Shown here: positions 18,487 to 26,438 of the stretch, in pieces
Layout: every line of letters begins with the position of its first letter
Numbering within the stretch: position 1 is the stretch's first letter
Assembly (NCBI RefSeq): GCF_044748305.1
Contig: NZ_JBIVFT010000010.1
Span: forward strand, 62,001 to 126,000
DNA from: Arthrobacter_E sp044748305
GTDB taxonomy: Bacteria > Actinomycetota > Actinomycetes > Actinomycetales > Micrococcaceae
Direction: 5' to 3'
Length of the DNA: 64,000 nt
Translations under genes and position numbers: made by a program
The notes under the pieces: model-generated
What the model was told of the DNA's origin: nothing
The model's input: only the letters and a program-made list of their open reading frames with translations
The model's database searches: none

Positions 18487-18604
18487 GACATGAAGTTCCC
18501 CTGCGGGTGGGCTGCGGGTAAGATCCCTACTCAACCACTAGGTAATCTGGCTCACAGTATCCAGCGACGTGTACTGGCCGTCCCCACACCACAAGGAACC
18601 GCCC

Positions 18605-21454
18605 ATGCCGTTGAACGCCCCTGTGCCCTCGTCCCCTGACGGAGCCGTCCCGGAACCCGGCGAGGAACTCGCCGCCGAGCTGCGGGCCGACGTCCGCCGG
18701 GTCTCCACGCTCCTCGGCCAATCCCTGGTGCGACAGCACGGTCCGGAGCTGCTCAAGCTGGTCGAGCAGGTGCGCCTGCTGACCAAGGAATCGCAGGAGG
18801 CCGCCCGAGGACTCGGCGAGGCCACCGGCCCGTGGGCCGCGCACGACGTCGCGCAACAGGTCCGCGAGCTGCTCGCCTCCCTGCCGCTGGAGGACGCGAC
18901 CCGCCTGGTGCGGGCCTTCGCCTTCTACTTCCACCTCGCCAACGCGGCCGAACAGGTCCACCGGGTCCGAGGCCTGCGGAGCCGCGAGGAGAAGGACGGC
19001 TGGCTGGCCCAGGCCGTCAGCCGGATCGCCGAGCAGGCGGGTCCGGAAGCCCTCCAGGACCTGGCGAACGAACTCGACGTCCGCCCGGTGTTCACGGCCC
19101 ACCCCACGGAGGCCTCGCGACGGTCCGTGCTGGACAAGCTGCGCGCCATCTGCGACGTGCTCGCGGAGCCCAGCGAGGAAGGGACCTCAGCACGGAGCCG
19201 GCAGGACCGCCGTCTCTCGGAGATCATCGACCAGATGTGGCAGACCGATGAACTCCGGCAGGTGCGTCCCACCCCGATCGACGAGGCCCGCAACGCGATC
19301 TACTATCTGGGGAACATTCTCACCGGTGCCATGCCCGATGTGATGGACGAACTCGGCGGGCTCCTCGCCGAACACGGGGTCAGGCTGCCGAACGAGGCTG
19401 CGCCCATCCGCTTCGGTTCCTGGATCGGCGGCGACCGGGACGGCAATCCGAACGTCACGGCCGACGTCACGCGGGAGATCCTTCAGATCCAGAATCAGAA
19501 CGCCATCAGGATCGTCATCACTCTGCTGGACGAACTGATCTCGGTTCTGTCCAATTCCACCGCCCTGGCCGGCGCGAGCGACGAGCTGCAGGCGTCCTTG
19601 CGGGAGGATCTTCGTAGGCTCCCGGGACTCGACAAGCGTGTGCTGGAACTCAATGCCCAGGAGCCGTACCGGCTCAAGCTGACCTGCATCAAGGCCAGGC
19701 TTCTGAACACCGGGCGGCGCATCGCCTCCGGCGGACCGCACGAGCCGGGACGCGACTACATCGGCACGTCGGCCGTGCTCGCCGATCTTCGGCTCATCGA
19801 GGAGTCGCTGCGGGCGCACTCCGCTTCTCTGGCCGCCGACGGCGCGCTCGCGCGGGTACAGCGGGCGGTCGCCTCCATCGGTTTGCAGCTGGCCACGCTG
19901 GACATCCGCGAGCATGCGGATCACCATCACGACGCCGTCGGACAGCTCTTCGACAGGCTCGGTGAGCTGGCACGCCCGTACGCCGAGCTGAGCAGGGCCG
20001 AGCGCTGGGATGTGCTGCGGGCCGAGCTGGCCTCGCATCGTCCGCTGTCCGGCCACCCGATCGTGCTCGACGGAACGGCTGACAACACCTACAACGTGTT
20101 CCGGGTGATCCGTCAGGCGCTCAAGGCATACGGTCCGGACGTCATCGAGACCTACATCGTGTCCATGACCAGGGGCGCCGACGATGTTCTCGCTCCGGCC
20201 GTGATCGCCCGGGAGGCGGGGCTTGTTCAGCTGCACGGGGAGAACCGGTACGCCAAGATCGGTTTCGCTCCGCTGCTGGAGACGGTGGACGAGCTGAGGG
20301 CATCCGCGGAGATCGTGGACCAGCTGCTGTCCGAACCGTCCTATCGCGAACTGGTCAGGCTGCGCGGTGATGTTCAGGAGATCATGCTGGGGTACTCGGA
20401 TTCCAATAAGGAGTCGGGTGTCATGACCAGCCAGTGGGAGATCCACAAGACGCAGCGGAAGCTGCGGGACGTGGCGCTCAAACACGGCGTCCGCCTGCGT
20501 CTCTTCCACGGCCGGGGTGGCTCCGTGGGGCGCGGCGGCGGGCCGACGTACGATGCGATCCTGGCTCAGCCCAACGGTGTGCTGGAAGGCGAGATCAAGT
20601 TCACCGAACAGGGTGAGGTCATCAGCGACAAGTATTCGCTGCCCGAGCTGGCCCGCGAGAACCTGGAGCTCTCCCTTGCCGCCGTGATGCAGGGTTCTGC
20701 GCTGCACAGGGCGCCGCGCACCACCGAGGAGGAGCGGGAACGCTATGGGCAGGTCATGGACGTCATCTCGGACGAGGCCTTCGCCAGGTACCGCTCCCTG
20801 ATCGACCATCCCGATCTGCCCGCCTACTTCCTGGCTTCGACACCGGTGGAGCAGCTGGGGCAGCTGAACATCGGGTCCAGGCCGTCCAAGCGCCCCGATT
20901 CCGGGGCTGGTCTGGGCGGGCTCCGGGCCATCCCATGGGTCTTCGGCTGGACACAGTCGCGGCAGATCGTGCCGGGCTGGTTCGGCGTGGGGTCCGGGCT
21001 CAAGGCGGCCCGGGAGGCCGGGCTGGAGAGTGAGCTGCGGCAGATGGCGCAGCACTGGAACTTCTTCGCCTCCGTGCTGTCCAACGTCGAGATGACCTTG
21101 GCGAAGACGGACATGGACATCGCCGGGCACTACGTGAACACCTTGGTGCCGCGGGAACTGCACCATCTCTTCGACGCGATCCGTGCCGAACATGACCTCA
21201 CGGTCCGCGAGGTGGAGCGGCTGACCGGGGAGAACGAGTTGCTGGAGGCTCAGCCCACCCTGCAGCGTTCCCTGCGGGTACGGGAACAGTACCTGGATCC
21301 CATCAGCTACCTCCAGGTGGAGCTTCTGCGCCGGGTCCGGGAAGAGGACAAGGCAGCCCAGGGTGCCGGGAACTCTGAGATCGCGGAGACCCTGCAACGG
21401 GCCATGCTCATCACGATCAACGGAGTCGCCGCAGGCCTGCGCAACACCGGCTGA
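18605..21454 (+). CDS. ppc: Phosphoenolpyruvate carboxylase
   Basis: Anaplerotic enzyme converting PEP and bicarbonate to oxaloacetate and phosphate; cytosolic, normally a tetramer. 949 residues, within the family range. Landmark motifs: VFTAHPTEASRRSV (catalytic His), GSWIGGDRDGNPNVT, GYSDSNKESGVMTSQWEI, the glycine-rich FHGRGGSVGRGGGPTYDAI, LRAIPWVFGWTQSR and the C terminus TINGVAAGLRNTG. AAGGA at 18594-18598, six bases before the ATG, sets the start. The gene is monocistronic by layout, and a large palindrome follows. Confidence 0.97.
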   Translation: MPLNAPVPSSPDGAVPEPGEELAAELRADVRRVSTLLGQSLVRQHGPELLKLVEQVRLLTKESQEAARGLGEATGPWAAHDVAQQVRELLASLPLEDATRLVRAFAFYFHLANAAEQVHRVRGLRSREEKDGWLAQAVSRIAEQAGPEALQDLANELDVRPVFTAHPTEASRRSVLDKLRAICDVLAEPSEEGTSARSRQDRRLSEIIDQMWQTDELRQVRPTPIDEARNAIYYLGNILTGAMPDVMDELGGLLAEHGVRLPNEAAPIRFGSWIGGDRDGNPNVTADVTREILQIQNQNAIRIVITLLDELISVLSNSTALAGASDELQASLREDLRRLPGLDKRVLELNAQEPYRLKLTCIKARLLNTGRRIASGGPHEPGRDYIGTSAVLADLRLIEESLRAHSASLAADGALARVQRAVASIGLQLATLDIREHADHHHDAVGQLFDRLGELARPYAELSRAERWDVLRAELASHRPLSGHPIVLDGTADNTYNVFRVIRQALKAYGPDVIETYIVSMTRGADDVLAPAVIAREAGLVQLHGENRYAKIGFAPLLETVDELRASAEIVDQLLSEPSYRELVRLRGDVQEIMLGYSDSNKESGVMTSQWEIHKTQRKLRDVALKHGVRLRLFHGRGGSVGRGGGPTYDAILAQPNGVLEGEIKFTEQGEVISDKYSLPELARENLELSLAAVMQGSALHRAPRTTEEERERYGQVMDVISDEAFARYRSLIDHPDLPAYFLASTPVEQLGQLNIGSRPSKRPDSGAGLGGLRAIPWVFGWTQSRQIVPGWFGVGSGLKAAREAGLESELRQMAQHWNFFASVLSNVEMTLAKTDMDIAGHYVNTLVPRELHHLFDAIRAEHDLTVREVERLTGENELLEAQPTLQRSLRVREQYLDPISYLQVELLRRVREEDKAAQGAGNSEIAETLQRAMLITINGVAAGLRNTG

Positions 21455-21536
21455 GCGGGTGTGCCGGTGGGCCCTGACCGCGGTGGGGCGGCCACTCCTG
21501 GCTGCGGTGCGGCATGGCCTGTCTTGTCCTGCCGCC

Positions 21537-21601
21537 GAGCTCGCTACTTCGGTGCGAACTCGCTCACTCAACGAGCGGGTTCGCACCGAAGTAGCGAGCT
21601 C
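21537..21601. repeat. Long palindromic element downstream of ppc
   Basis: Two 28-base arms (21537-21564 and 21574-21601) are complementary with one mismatch, separated by nine bases. It starts 82 bp after the ppc stop. It could stop transcription from ppc, but lacks a T tract and is much longer than usual terminators. It contains the octamer AACTCGCT, whose relatives recur through the next 350 bp. Confidence 0.8.
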
Positions 21602-21915
21602 ACGGGTTTGCCGGGGTCGGAACAGCGAGTTGGTTGGTGAGCAGCGAGTTCAGGGGTCCGAGGGGAGCGAACTCGCTCGTTCCTTGCGAGATCGTGATCT
21701 TGATGAGCGAGTTGGCACGTGAGTAGCGGGTTCACGGGGTGTGCCTGGCTGGGTTCGCTGGTTTTGGGCTGTCCTGCTTGGGCCTGTGTTGTCCTGCTTG
21801 GGTCGGGGTCTGGACCCTGGTGAATTCGCTTCTTGGGTTCGTTACTTCGGTCGAGGTCGCTGGTTCCTTGCGAGATCGTGGTCTTGATGAGCGAGTTGGC
21901 ACGCTGGTAGCGGGT
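21602..21915. repeat. Degenerate repeat cluster, no gene
   Basis: No credible gene here. The octamer AGCGAGTT and near variants recur at least five times, in both orientations. A stretch of about 50 bp beginning near 21681 is repeated almost exactly near 21864; it contains the shared core TGAGCGAGTTGGCACG, then TAGCGGGTTCA. Several reading frames run through but have no start, composition or family pattern of a real gene. Confidence 0.65.
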
Positions 21916-22788
21916 TCAGCGGGGGTGGGAATCAGGATCACGGCCTGACTCAGAATCAGGGTCTGACTCCGGACCAAGGCCAGGCCTAGAATCAAGGTCT
22001 GACTCCGGACCAAGGCCAGGCCTAGAACCAGGGTCTGACTCTGGACCAAGGCCAGGCCCAGAATCAGGGTCTGACTCCGGACCAAGGCCAGGCCTGGAAT
22101 CAGGGTCGGGCGCAGAATCACGACCAGGCTCAGAATCACGACCAGGCTCAGAACCACCGCCGAACTCGGAACCAGAACCAGGGTCAGGACCATCTTGCGG
22201 GCTGCGACGACGGCGACGCCAGGTCACGATCACACCCAGCACCGAGCCGACCACCACGCCTACGCCCAGCCCCAAGAGGGAACTGGCCCAGAACGGCAAG
22301 CGGGTCGTCTGGCCTGTGACGTAGCCGAGCCCCACCATCCAGACGGACCAGAGCACGCTGCCCGCGGCCGAACATGCGGCGAAGGTACGGGTCCGGATCC
22401 CGGCGATGCCCGCACCGGCGGAGAGCGCCAGGCGTCCCCCTGGCAGGAACCTCAGCCCGATGATGGCTCCATAGGTAGGAGTCCGCCCTGCCCTGGACAA
22501 GGCCCGCCGGATTCCGCGGTGGACGGCGGCCGTGACCGTCCAGCGGTCCATGAGGTGACTCAGGCGGCGCTTGAACAGCAGGAAGAGCCCGAGTTCCCCG
22601 AGGAATGACCCGAGTGCAGCCAGGATCAGCGCCAAGGGCGCAGAGCAATGACCCTCGGCGGCCAGGGCTCCCGCAGTGATGACCAGCGCTTCGGACGGCA
22701 GAGGAGGGAAAACGGTGTCCGCCATGACCAGAGGCACGATCCACCAGTAGAGCGCGGTGCTCCATGTGGTGGGGTCGTTGATGTCCAT
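21916..22788 (-). CDS. DedA/VTT-family membrane protein with repeated acidic tail
   Basis: 290 residues. The first about 200 form a DedA (SNARE-associated/VTT) protein: PLVMADTVFPPLPSEALVIT, GSFLGELGLFLLFKRRL, and IIGLRFLPGGRLALSAGAGI, with 4-5 hydrophobic segments. DedA proteins act in lipid-carrier flipping and membrane homeostasis. After a basic stop-transfer (WRRRRR) comes a low-complexity tail of about 90 residues rich in D, P, G, S and E, including four 12-residue repeats of the type DPDSRPGLGPES. The tail is probably cytoplasmic. The ATG lies 63 bp before the stop of the carbamate kinase gene. Confidence 0.8.
   Translation of the reverse strand: MDINDPTTWSTALYWWIVPLVMADTVFPPLPSEALVITAGALAAEGHCSAPLALILAALGSFLGELGLFLLFKRRLSHLMDRWTVTAAVHRGIRRALSRAGRTPTYGAIIGLRFLPGGRLALSAGAGIAGIRTRTFAACSAAGSVLWSVWMVGLGYVTGQTTRLPFWASSLLGLGVGVVVGSVLGVIVTWRRRRRSPQDGPDPGSGSEFGGGSEPGRDSEPGRDSAPDPDSRPGLGPESDPDSGPGLGPESDPGSRPGLGPESDLDSRPGLGPESDPDSESGRDPDSHPR
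21964..22107 (-). repeat. Four tandem 36-bp repeats inside the DedA gene
   Basis: Four consecutive 36-bp units encode DPDSRPGLGPES-like dodecapeptides (variants with G, G and L at single positions). On the plus strand each begins TGACTC(C/T)GGACCAAGGCC. Length changes by whole units keep the frame. Confidence 0.85.
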
Positions 22789-22850
22789 GGGAGAACGCTA
22801 CGACACAGGGTGGCTCACGGCATCGGGCCACGGGTGGAGGAAAAGTCCGC

Positions 22851-23795
22851 TCAGCCCTTCGTGCGCTCCACGAACACGATTCCCTCCGGGACATCCGGGC
22901 GGATCTCGGTGCCGACCTTGCGGGCCAGAAGATCGTCCAGGCGGTCCAGGGGGCCGATCAGGCATCGGCCGCCCGCCTTGGCGATCCGGATCGCGGCGTC
23001 GACCTTGGGTTTCATCGACCCTTCGGCGAAGGAGAGCTCGCTGATCGCTTCGGGGGAGGCGGTCAGGATGTCCCGCTGTTCCGGGGTGCCCCAGTTTTCG
23101 CTGACGTAGTCGCCGTCGGTGAGCAGCAGCAGGGTGTCGGCGCCGAGGTCCGCCGCCAGTGCCGCGCTTGCGAGGTCCTTGTCCACCACGGCCTGCATGC
23201 CGGTCTGGCGGCCCTTCGCATCCACCTTGACCGGGACGCCGCCTCCGCCGACGCAGACCACCAGCCGGTCGTTCTCCAGCAGCAGCTGAATGAGGGGGGT
23301 CTGCACGATGCGCACGGGATCCGGGGAAGGGACCACACGGCGGAAGGCGTTGCCGTCCTTGGCGATGGTCCAGCGGTACTCGGCCGCGGCTCCGGCGGCA
23401 TCAGCCGCCGAGTACTGCGGGCCGATCGGCTTGGTGGGCCAATGGAAGGCCGGGTCGTCCTCGGCGACGACGGTCGTGGTCACGACGGCGGCCACCTCCC
23501 GCTCCCCGGCAAGGGCGTTACTGAGCTCCTGCTGAATGACATAGCCGATCATGCCCTGTGTTTCAGCGCCCAGGATGTCCAGCGGGTAGGCCGCGACGTC
23601 CTGGTAGGCCAGATTCTGCAGCGCGAGCAGGCCCACCTGAGGGCCATTGCCGTGCGTGATGACCATCTCGTGTTCCCGGGCAAGTGACGCGAGCGCCCGG
23701 CAGGCCCCGCGGACATTGGCACGCAGCCGGTCCGCCGTCATGGGTTCCCCTCGACGGGCCAGAGCGTTGCCGCCGAGCGCCACCACTACACGCAT
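22851..23795 (-). CDS. allK: Carbamate kinase (AllK/ArcC type)
   Basis: Transfers phosphate from carbamoyl phosphate to ADP, giving ATP and carbamate (then NH3 and CO2). 314 residues, normal for the family. Motifs: MRVVVALGGNALARRGEP at the N terminus, THGNGPQVGLLALQ, VCVGGGGVPV, AVVDKDLASAALA, LLLTDGDYV, and GSMKPKVDAAI. AAGGAAA precedes ATG 23795. It is divergent from the allH-fdrA-allG genes, matching the E. coli set in which AllK uses carbamoyl phosphate made by the AllFGH oxamate carbamoyltransferase. An arginine deiminase role is unlikely because no arcA/arcB is present. Confidence 0.9.
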   Translation of the reverse strand: MRVVVALGGNALARRGEPMTADRLRANVRGACRALASLAREHEMVITHGNGPQVGLLALQNLAYQDVAAYPLDILGAETQGMIGYVIQQELSNALAGEREVAAVVTTTVVAEDDPAFHWPTKPIGPQYSAADAAGAAAEYRWTIAKDGNAFRRVVPSPDPVRIVQTPLIQLLLENDRLVVCVGGGGVPVKVDAKGRQTGMQAVVDKDLASAALAADLGADTLLLLTDGDYVSENWGTPEQRDILTASPEAISELSFAEGSMKPKVDAAIRIAKAGGRCLIGPLDRLDDLLARKVGTEIRPDVPEGIVFVERTKG

Positions 23796-23904
23796 GGGAT
23801 TTCCTTCGTTCGTAAGCATGGATACTGAGAGCACAAAGGTATACCATTTCGCCTGAGGCGACAATGATTCGCTGAAACAACAAAGTGGACACGAGGGAGG
23901 TCTG
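23796..23904. promoter_or_regulatory. Divergent promoter region allK / allH-fdrA-allG
   Basis: The 109-bp gap contains the palindrome GGTATACC (23838-23845), which offers a -10-like TATACC on both strands, and a second palindrome TCGCCT-g-AGGCGA (23849-23861) right next to it. The second is a good operator candidate for joint control of both transcripts. Confidence 0.45.
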
Positions 23905-24867
23905 GTGATTCTTCGGACCGAGGCGCGACCCGCCGTCGCACTCAGCGCCGACGGGCGGCTGCTGGACCTTCTGCGACGATCGCGCCGACGAGGCGAGAGT
24001 CTGACCGTTCACTCCGTCTTCGCCCGCGCGATCAACCTTCTGAGTGATGCGGGCCGGCTGGTGACCTTGGCTGCGGAGGGGGCTGACGACGCTCCATGGA
24101 CTCTGCGCGCCGCCGTGGCGGACTGGTCAAGCATTCTGCTCGCTGCGGGGGATCGGATTCGCATTACGGGATCGACGCTGACGCTTCCCTCGGGCGCTCC
24201 GCTGCTCACCGACTGGGAAGCGTCGGAACCGTGGTCCGCGGCGCCTCTCGTCGCAGGGGATGGTGCGGCCTTCGATGTCCTTGCGCAGTCTCTGGACGAC
24301 TGGCTGGCCCGGCATGGAGTGGCGGGTGGAATGCTGGGCTCGTCATCCTCGGGGCCGTTTGAGGCGGTCGTGCACGAGCGGCTCGCGCGAGGTTCCGAAG
24401 CGCTTTCTGAAGCGATTATTTGGTATTCCAAAACTGGTCAAGAGGAGTTCTTAGGCCAAGAGAACGTCCTGGATCAGGCGATCCTTCAACTGCTCGGTCT
24501 CGGCTCCGGCCTCACCCCTGCGGGTGACGATCATCTCTGCGGGCTCGCTCTGCTGGCGGCACGTCCCGGGAGCCGTATGAGGGGCCTCGGAGAGCGTCTC
24601 CTGGCCGTCCTCGACTCCCATCCCGCCCGGACCACCGCCGTGTCCGAGGCCACCCTGCGTGAGGCCGCCGAAGGCCGTGCACGCCAAAGCCTGCTCGAAC
24701 TCCTGAACGGAATGCTCGCCGTCGCACCCCGCGATGGCGAGCCGCTCGAGCACGTCCAAGCCCAACTGGTCCGTGTCCGGGCGATCGGACGGACCTCGGG
24801 GACGGATATCCTGTCCGGCTTGTCTGCCGGACTTCACGTGGAAAGGGAATTGAGAGGTTCCGTGTGA
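23905..24867 (+). CDS. allH: DUF2877 protein, AllH-like subunit of oxamate carbamoyltransferase
   Basis: 320 residues. The block LGLGSGLTPAGDDHLCGLAL near residue 200 is the DUF2877 signature, followed by RTTAVSEATLREAAEGRARQ. In E. coli the DUF2877 protein YlbF is now AllH, one of three subunits (AllF, AllG, AllH) that convert oxalurate and phosphate to oxamate and carbamoyl phosphate. Start is GTG with GAGGGAGG just upstream. The stop overlaps the fdrA start by four bases (GTGA), indicating translational coupling. Function is inferred from family and the conserved gene set. Confidence 0.85.
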   Translation: MILRTEARPAVALSADGRLLDLLRRSRRRGESLTVHSVFARAINLLSDAGRLVTLAAEGADDAPWTLRAAVADWSSILLAAGDRIRITGSTLTLPSGAPLLTDWEASEPWSAAPLVAGDGAAFDVLAQSLDDWLARHGVAGGMLGSSSSGPFEAVVHERLARGSEALSEAIIWYSKTGQEEFLGQENVLDQAILQLLGLGSGLTPAGDDHLCGLALLAARPGSRMRGLGERLLAVLDSHPARTTAVSEATLREAAEGRARQSLLELLNGMLAVAPRDGEPLEHVQAQLVRVRAIGRTSGTDILSGLSAGLHVERELRGSV

Positions 24868-26438
24868 GTGTCACAACAGTGATCAAGAAGAACAGCTATT
24901 TCGACTCAGTGTCCCTGATGTCGATCTCCACCAAGGCGAATCAGCTTGACGGCGTCGAACAGGCGTTCGTGGCGATGGCCACCGAGATGAACAAGGGGGT
25001 CCTGGAGAATCTGGGGCTGCTCTCCGACGAGCTCAGGGCGGCCAGCACCAGCGATCTGATGATCGTCGTCGTGCCGGCGGAGGGCGCCGACGGCGGTGCC
25101 CTGGTTCCGCAGATCGAGGACCTCCTGGTGCGCAAGGCCCCCACAGGAGGAGCGGCGGAGGTCTCACACCGGACCATCGCCTCCGCCGTCGAGGAGGATG
25201 CGGACATCAACCTGGCCGTCATCGCCGTCAACGGCACCTTCGCGGCCCGCGAGGCTCGCAAGGCGCTCGACGCCGGCCTGAACGTCATGATGTTCAGCGA
25301 CAACGTGAGCGTGGAGGATGAGATCGCGCTCAAGACGCAGGCGCACGACGCCGGTCTTCTCATGATGGGACCGGACTGCGGCACCGCGATCCTCAATGGC
25401 GTGGCCCTCTGCTTCGGCAACGCGGTGCGCCCCGGCACGGTGGGCATCGTGGCCGCCTCCGGCACCGGTTCCCAAGAAGTCAGCGTCCAGGTCCACGCTC
25501 TCGGGGGCGGGGTCTCCCAGCTCATCGGCACCGGTGGCCGGGACCTCAGCGCCGAGGCGGGCGGCATCATGATGATCGACGGCATCCGTGCCCTCGCCGC
25601 TGACCCGGGCACCGAGGTGATCGTTCTCGTGTCCAAGCCGCCTGCAGCCGCGACGGAGGCGAAGGTCCTCACGGAGATCGCGAATGCCGGCAAGCCTGTC
25701 GTCGTCTACTTCATCGGAGGCTCCCAGGACGCCGTCGTCGCCGCCGGTGGCCATTTCGCCGCCAGCAGCGTCGACGCAGCACGCCAGGCCGTGGAGCTTT
25801 CCTCCGCCGCCGCGAGCGCCCCGGACACGCTCGACGCCGCGGAGGTGGACGCCGTCGTCGGGCGCCTCGGCGAGGGGCAGATGAACGTCCGCGGACTCTT
25901 CTGCGGAGGCACCTTGTGCGATGAGTCCATGTACGCGCTGCTGAACGACGGGCAGGAGGTGTACAGCAACATCCAGAAGGATCCGGCGTTCCGGATCGGT
26001 GCCGCGGATTCCAGCAGAGGTCACAGCTTCCTCGACTTCGGCGACGACGAGTTCACCAATGGACGCCCCCACCCGATGATCGACCCGTCCAATCGCCTGG
26101 CCCGCATCGTGGAGGAAGCCAAGGATCCCAGCGTGGCGGCCATCGTCATGGACTTCGTGCTCGGTTTCGGAGCCCACGAAGACCCGGCCGGTGTGACACT
26201 GCCGGCCATCCGGGAGGCACAGCGCATCGCGGCCGAGGATGGCCGTCACCTGGAGATCATCGCCTACGTCCTGGGGACCGAACTCGACACCCCGACACTG
26301 GACGCTCAGCGTGCCGCCCTGGCCGAGGCCGGAGTCACGGTCACCAGCAGCAGTACCGTCACGGGCGAGCTCGCCCGTGCCATCGCCAGGAACTCCATGG
26401 CACGGAGCACGGCCGCACAGAAGGGAGCCGGAGCATGA
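24864..26438 (+). CDS. fdrA: FdrA/AllF-like subunit of oxamate carbamoyltransferase
   Basis: 524 residues. The protein has the succinyl-CoA-ligase-like fold of FdrA: a nucleotide-binding N region (LMMGPDCGTAILNGVALCFG, VGIVAASGTGSQEVSVQVHA, GVSQLIGTGGRDLS) and a ligase-like C region (HPMIDPSNRLARIVEEAKDP, AIVMDFVLGFGAHEDPAG). In E. coli FdrA is AllF. Start GTG overlaps the allH stop; its own stop overlaps the next start (ATGA). The three genes thus form a tight operon. No CoA-ligase activity should be assumed from the fold alone. Confidence 0.9.
   Translation: MSVTTVIKKNSYFDSVSLMSISTKANQLDGVEQAFVAMATEMNKGVLENLGLLSDELRAASTSDLMIVVVPAEGADGGALVPQIEDLLVRKAPTGGAAEVSHRTIASAVEEDADINLAVIAVNGTFAAREARKALDAGLNVMMFSDNVSVEDEIALKTQAHDAGLLMMGPDCGTAILNGVALCFGNAVRPGTVGIVAASGTGSQEVSVQVHALGGGVSQLIGTGGRDLSAEAGGIMMIDGIRALAADPGTEVIVLVSKPPAAATEAKVLTEIANAGKPVVVYFIGGSQDAVVAAGGHFAASSVDAARQAVELSSAAASAPDTLDAAEVDAVVGRLGEGQMNVRGLFCGGTLCDESMYALLNDGQEVYSNIQKDPAFRIGAADSSRGHSFLDFGDDEFTNGRPHPMIDPSNRLARIVEEAKDPSVAAIVMDFVLGFGAHEDPAGVTLPAIREAQRIAAEDGRHLEIIAYVLGTELDTPTLDAQRAALAEAGVTVTSSSTVTGELARAIARNSMARSTAAQKGAGA

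Noticed and set aside
19187..21586. 799-codon open frame antisense to ppc
   Set aside because: Mirror of high-GC codon bias in ppc; Arg/His/Gln-rich translation without domains or start signal.
21964..22107. CRISPR-like direct repeats
   Set aside because: The units are contiguous 36-bp tandem repeats with no unique spacers and lie in a coding frame; no cas genes nearby.
21732..22193. Hydrophobic Leu/Val-rich 153-codon frame (reads LVLVPSSAVVLSLVVILSL)
   Set aside because: It is on the same strand as the DedA gene but in another frame, and its membrane-like look comes from the 36-bp repeats of the DedA tail.
22851..23795. Arginine deiminase pathway role for the carbamate kinase
   Set aside because: No arginine deiminase or ornithine carbamoyltransferase gene is present, and the allFGH genes give a direct alternative.
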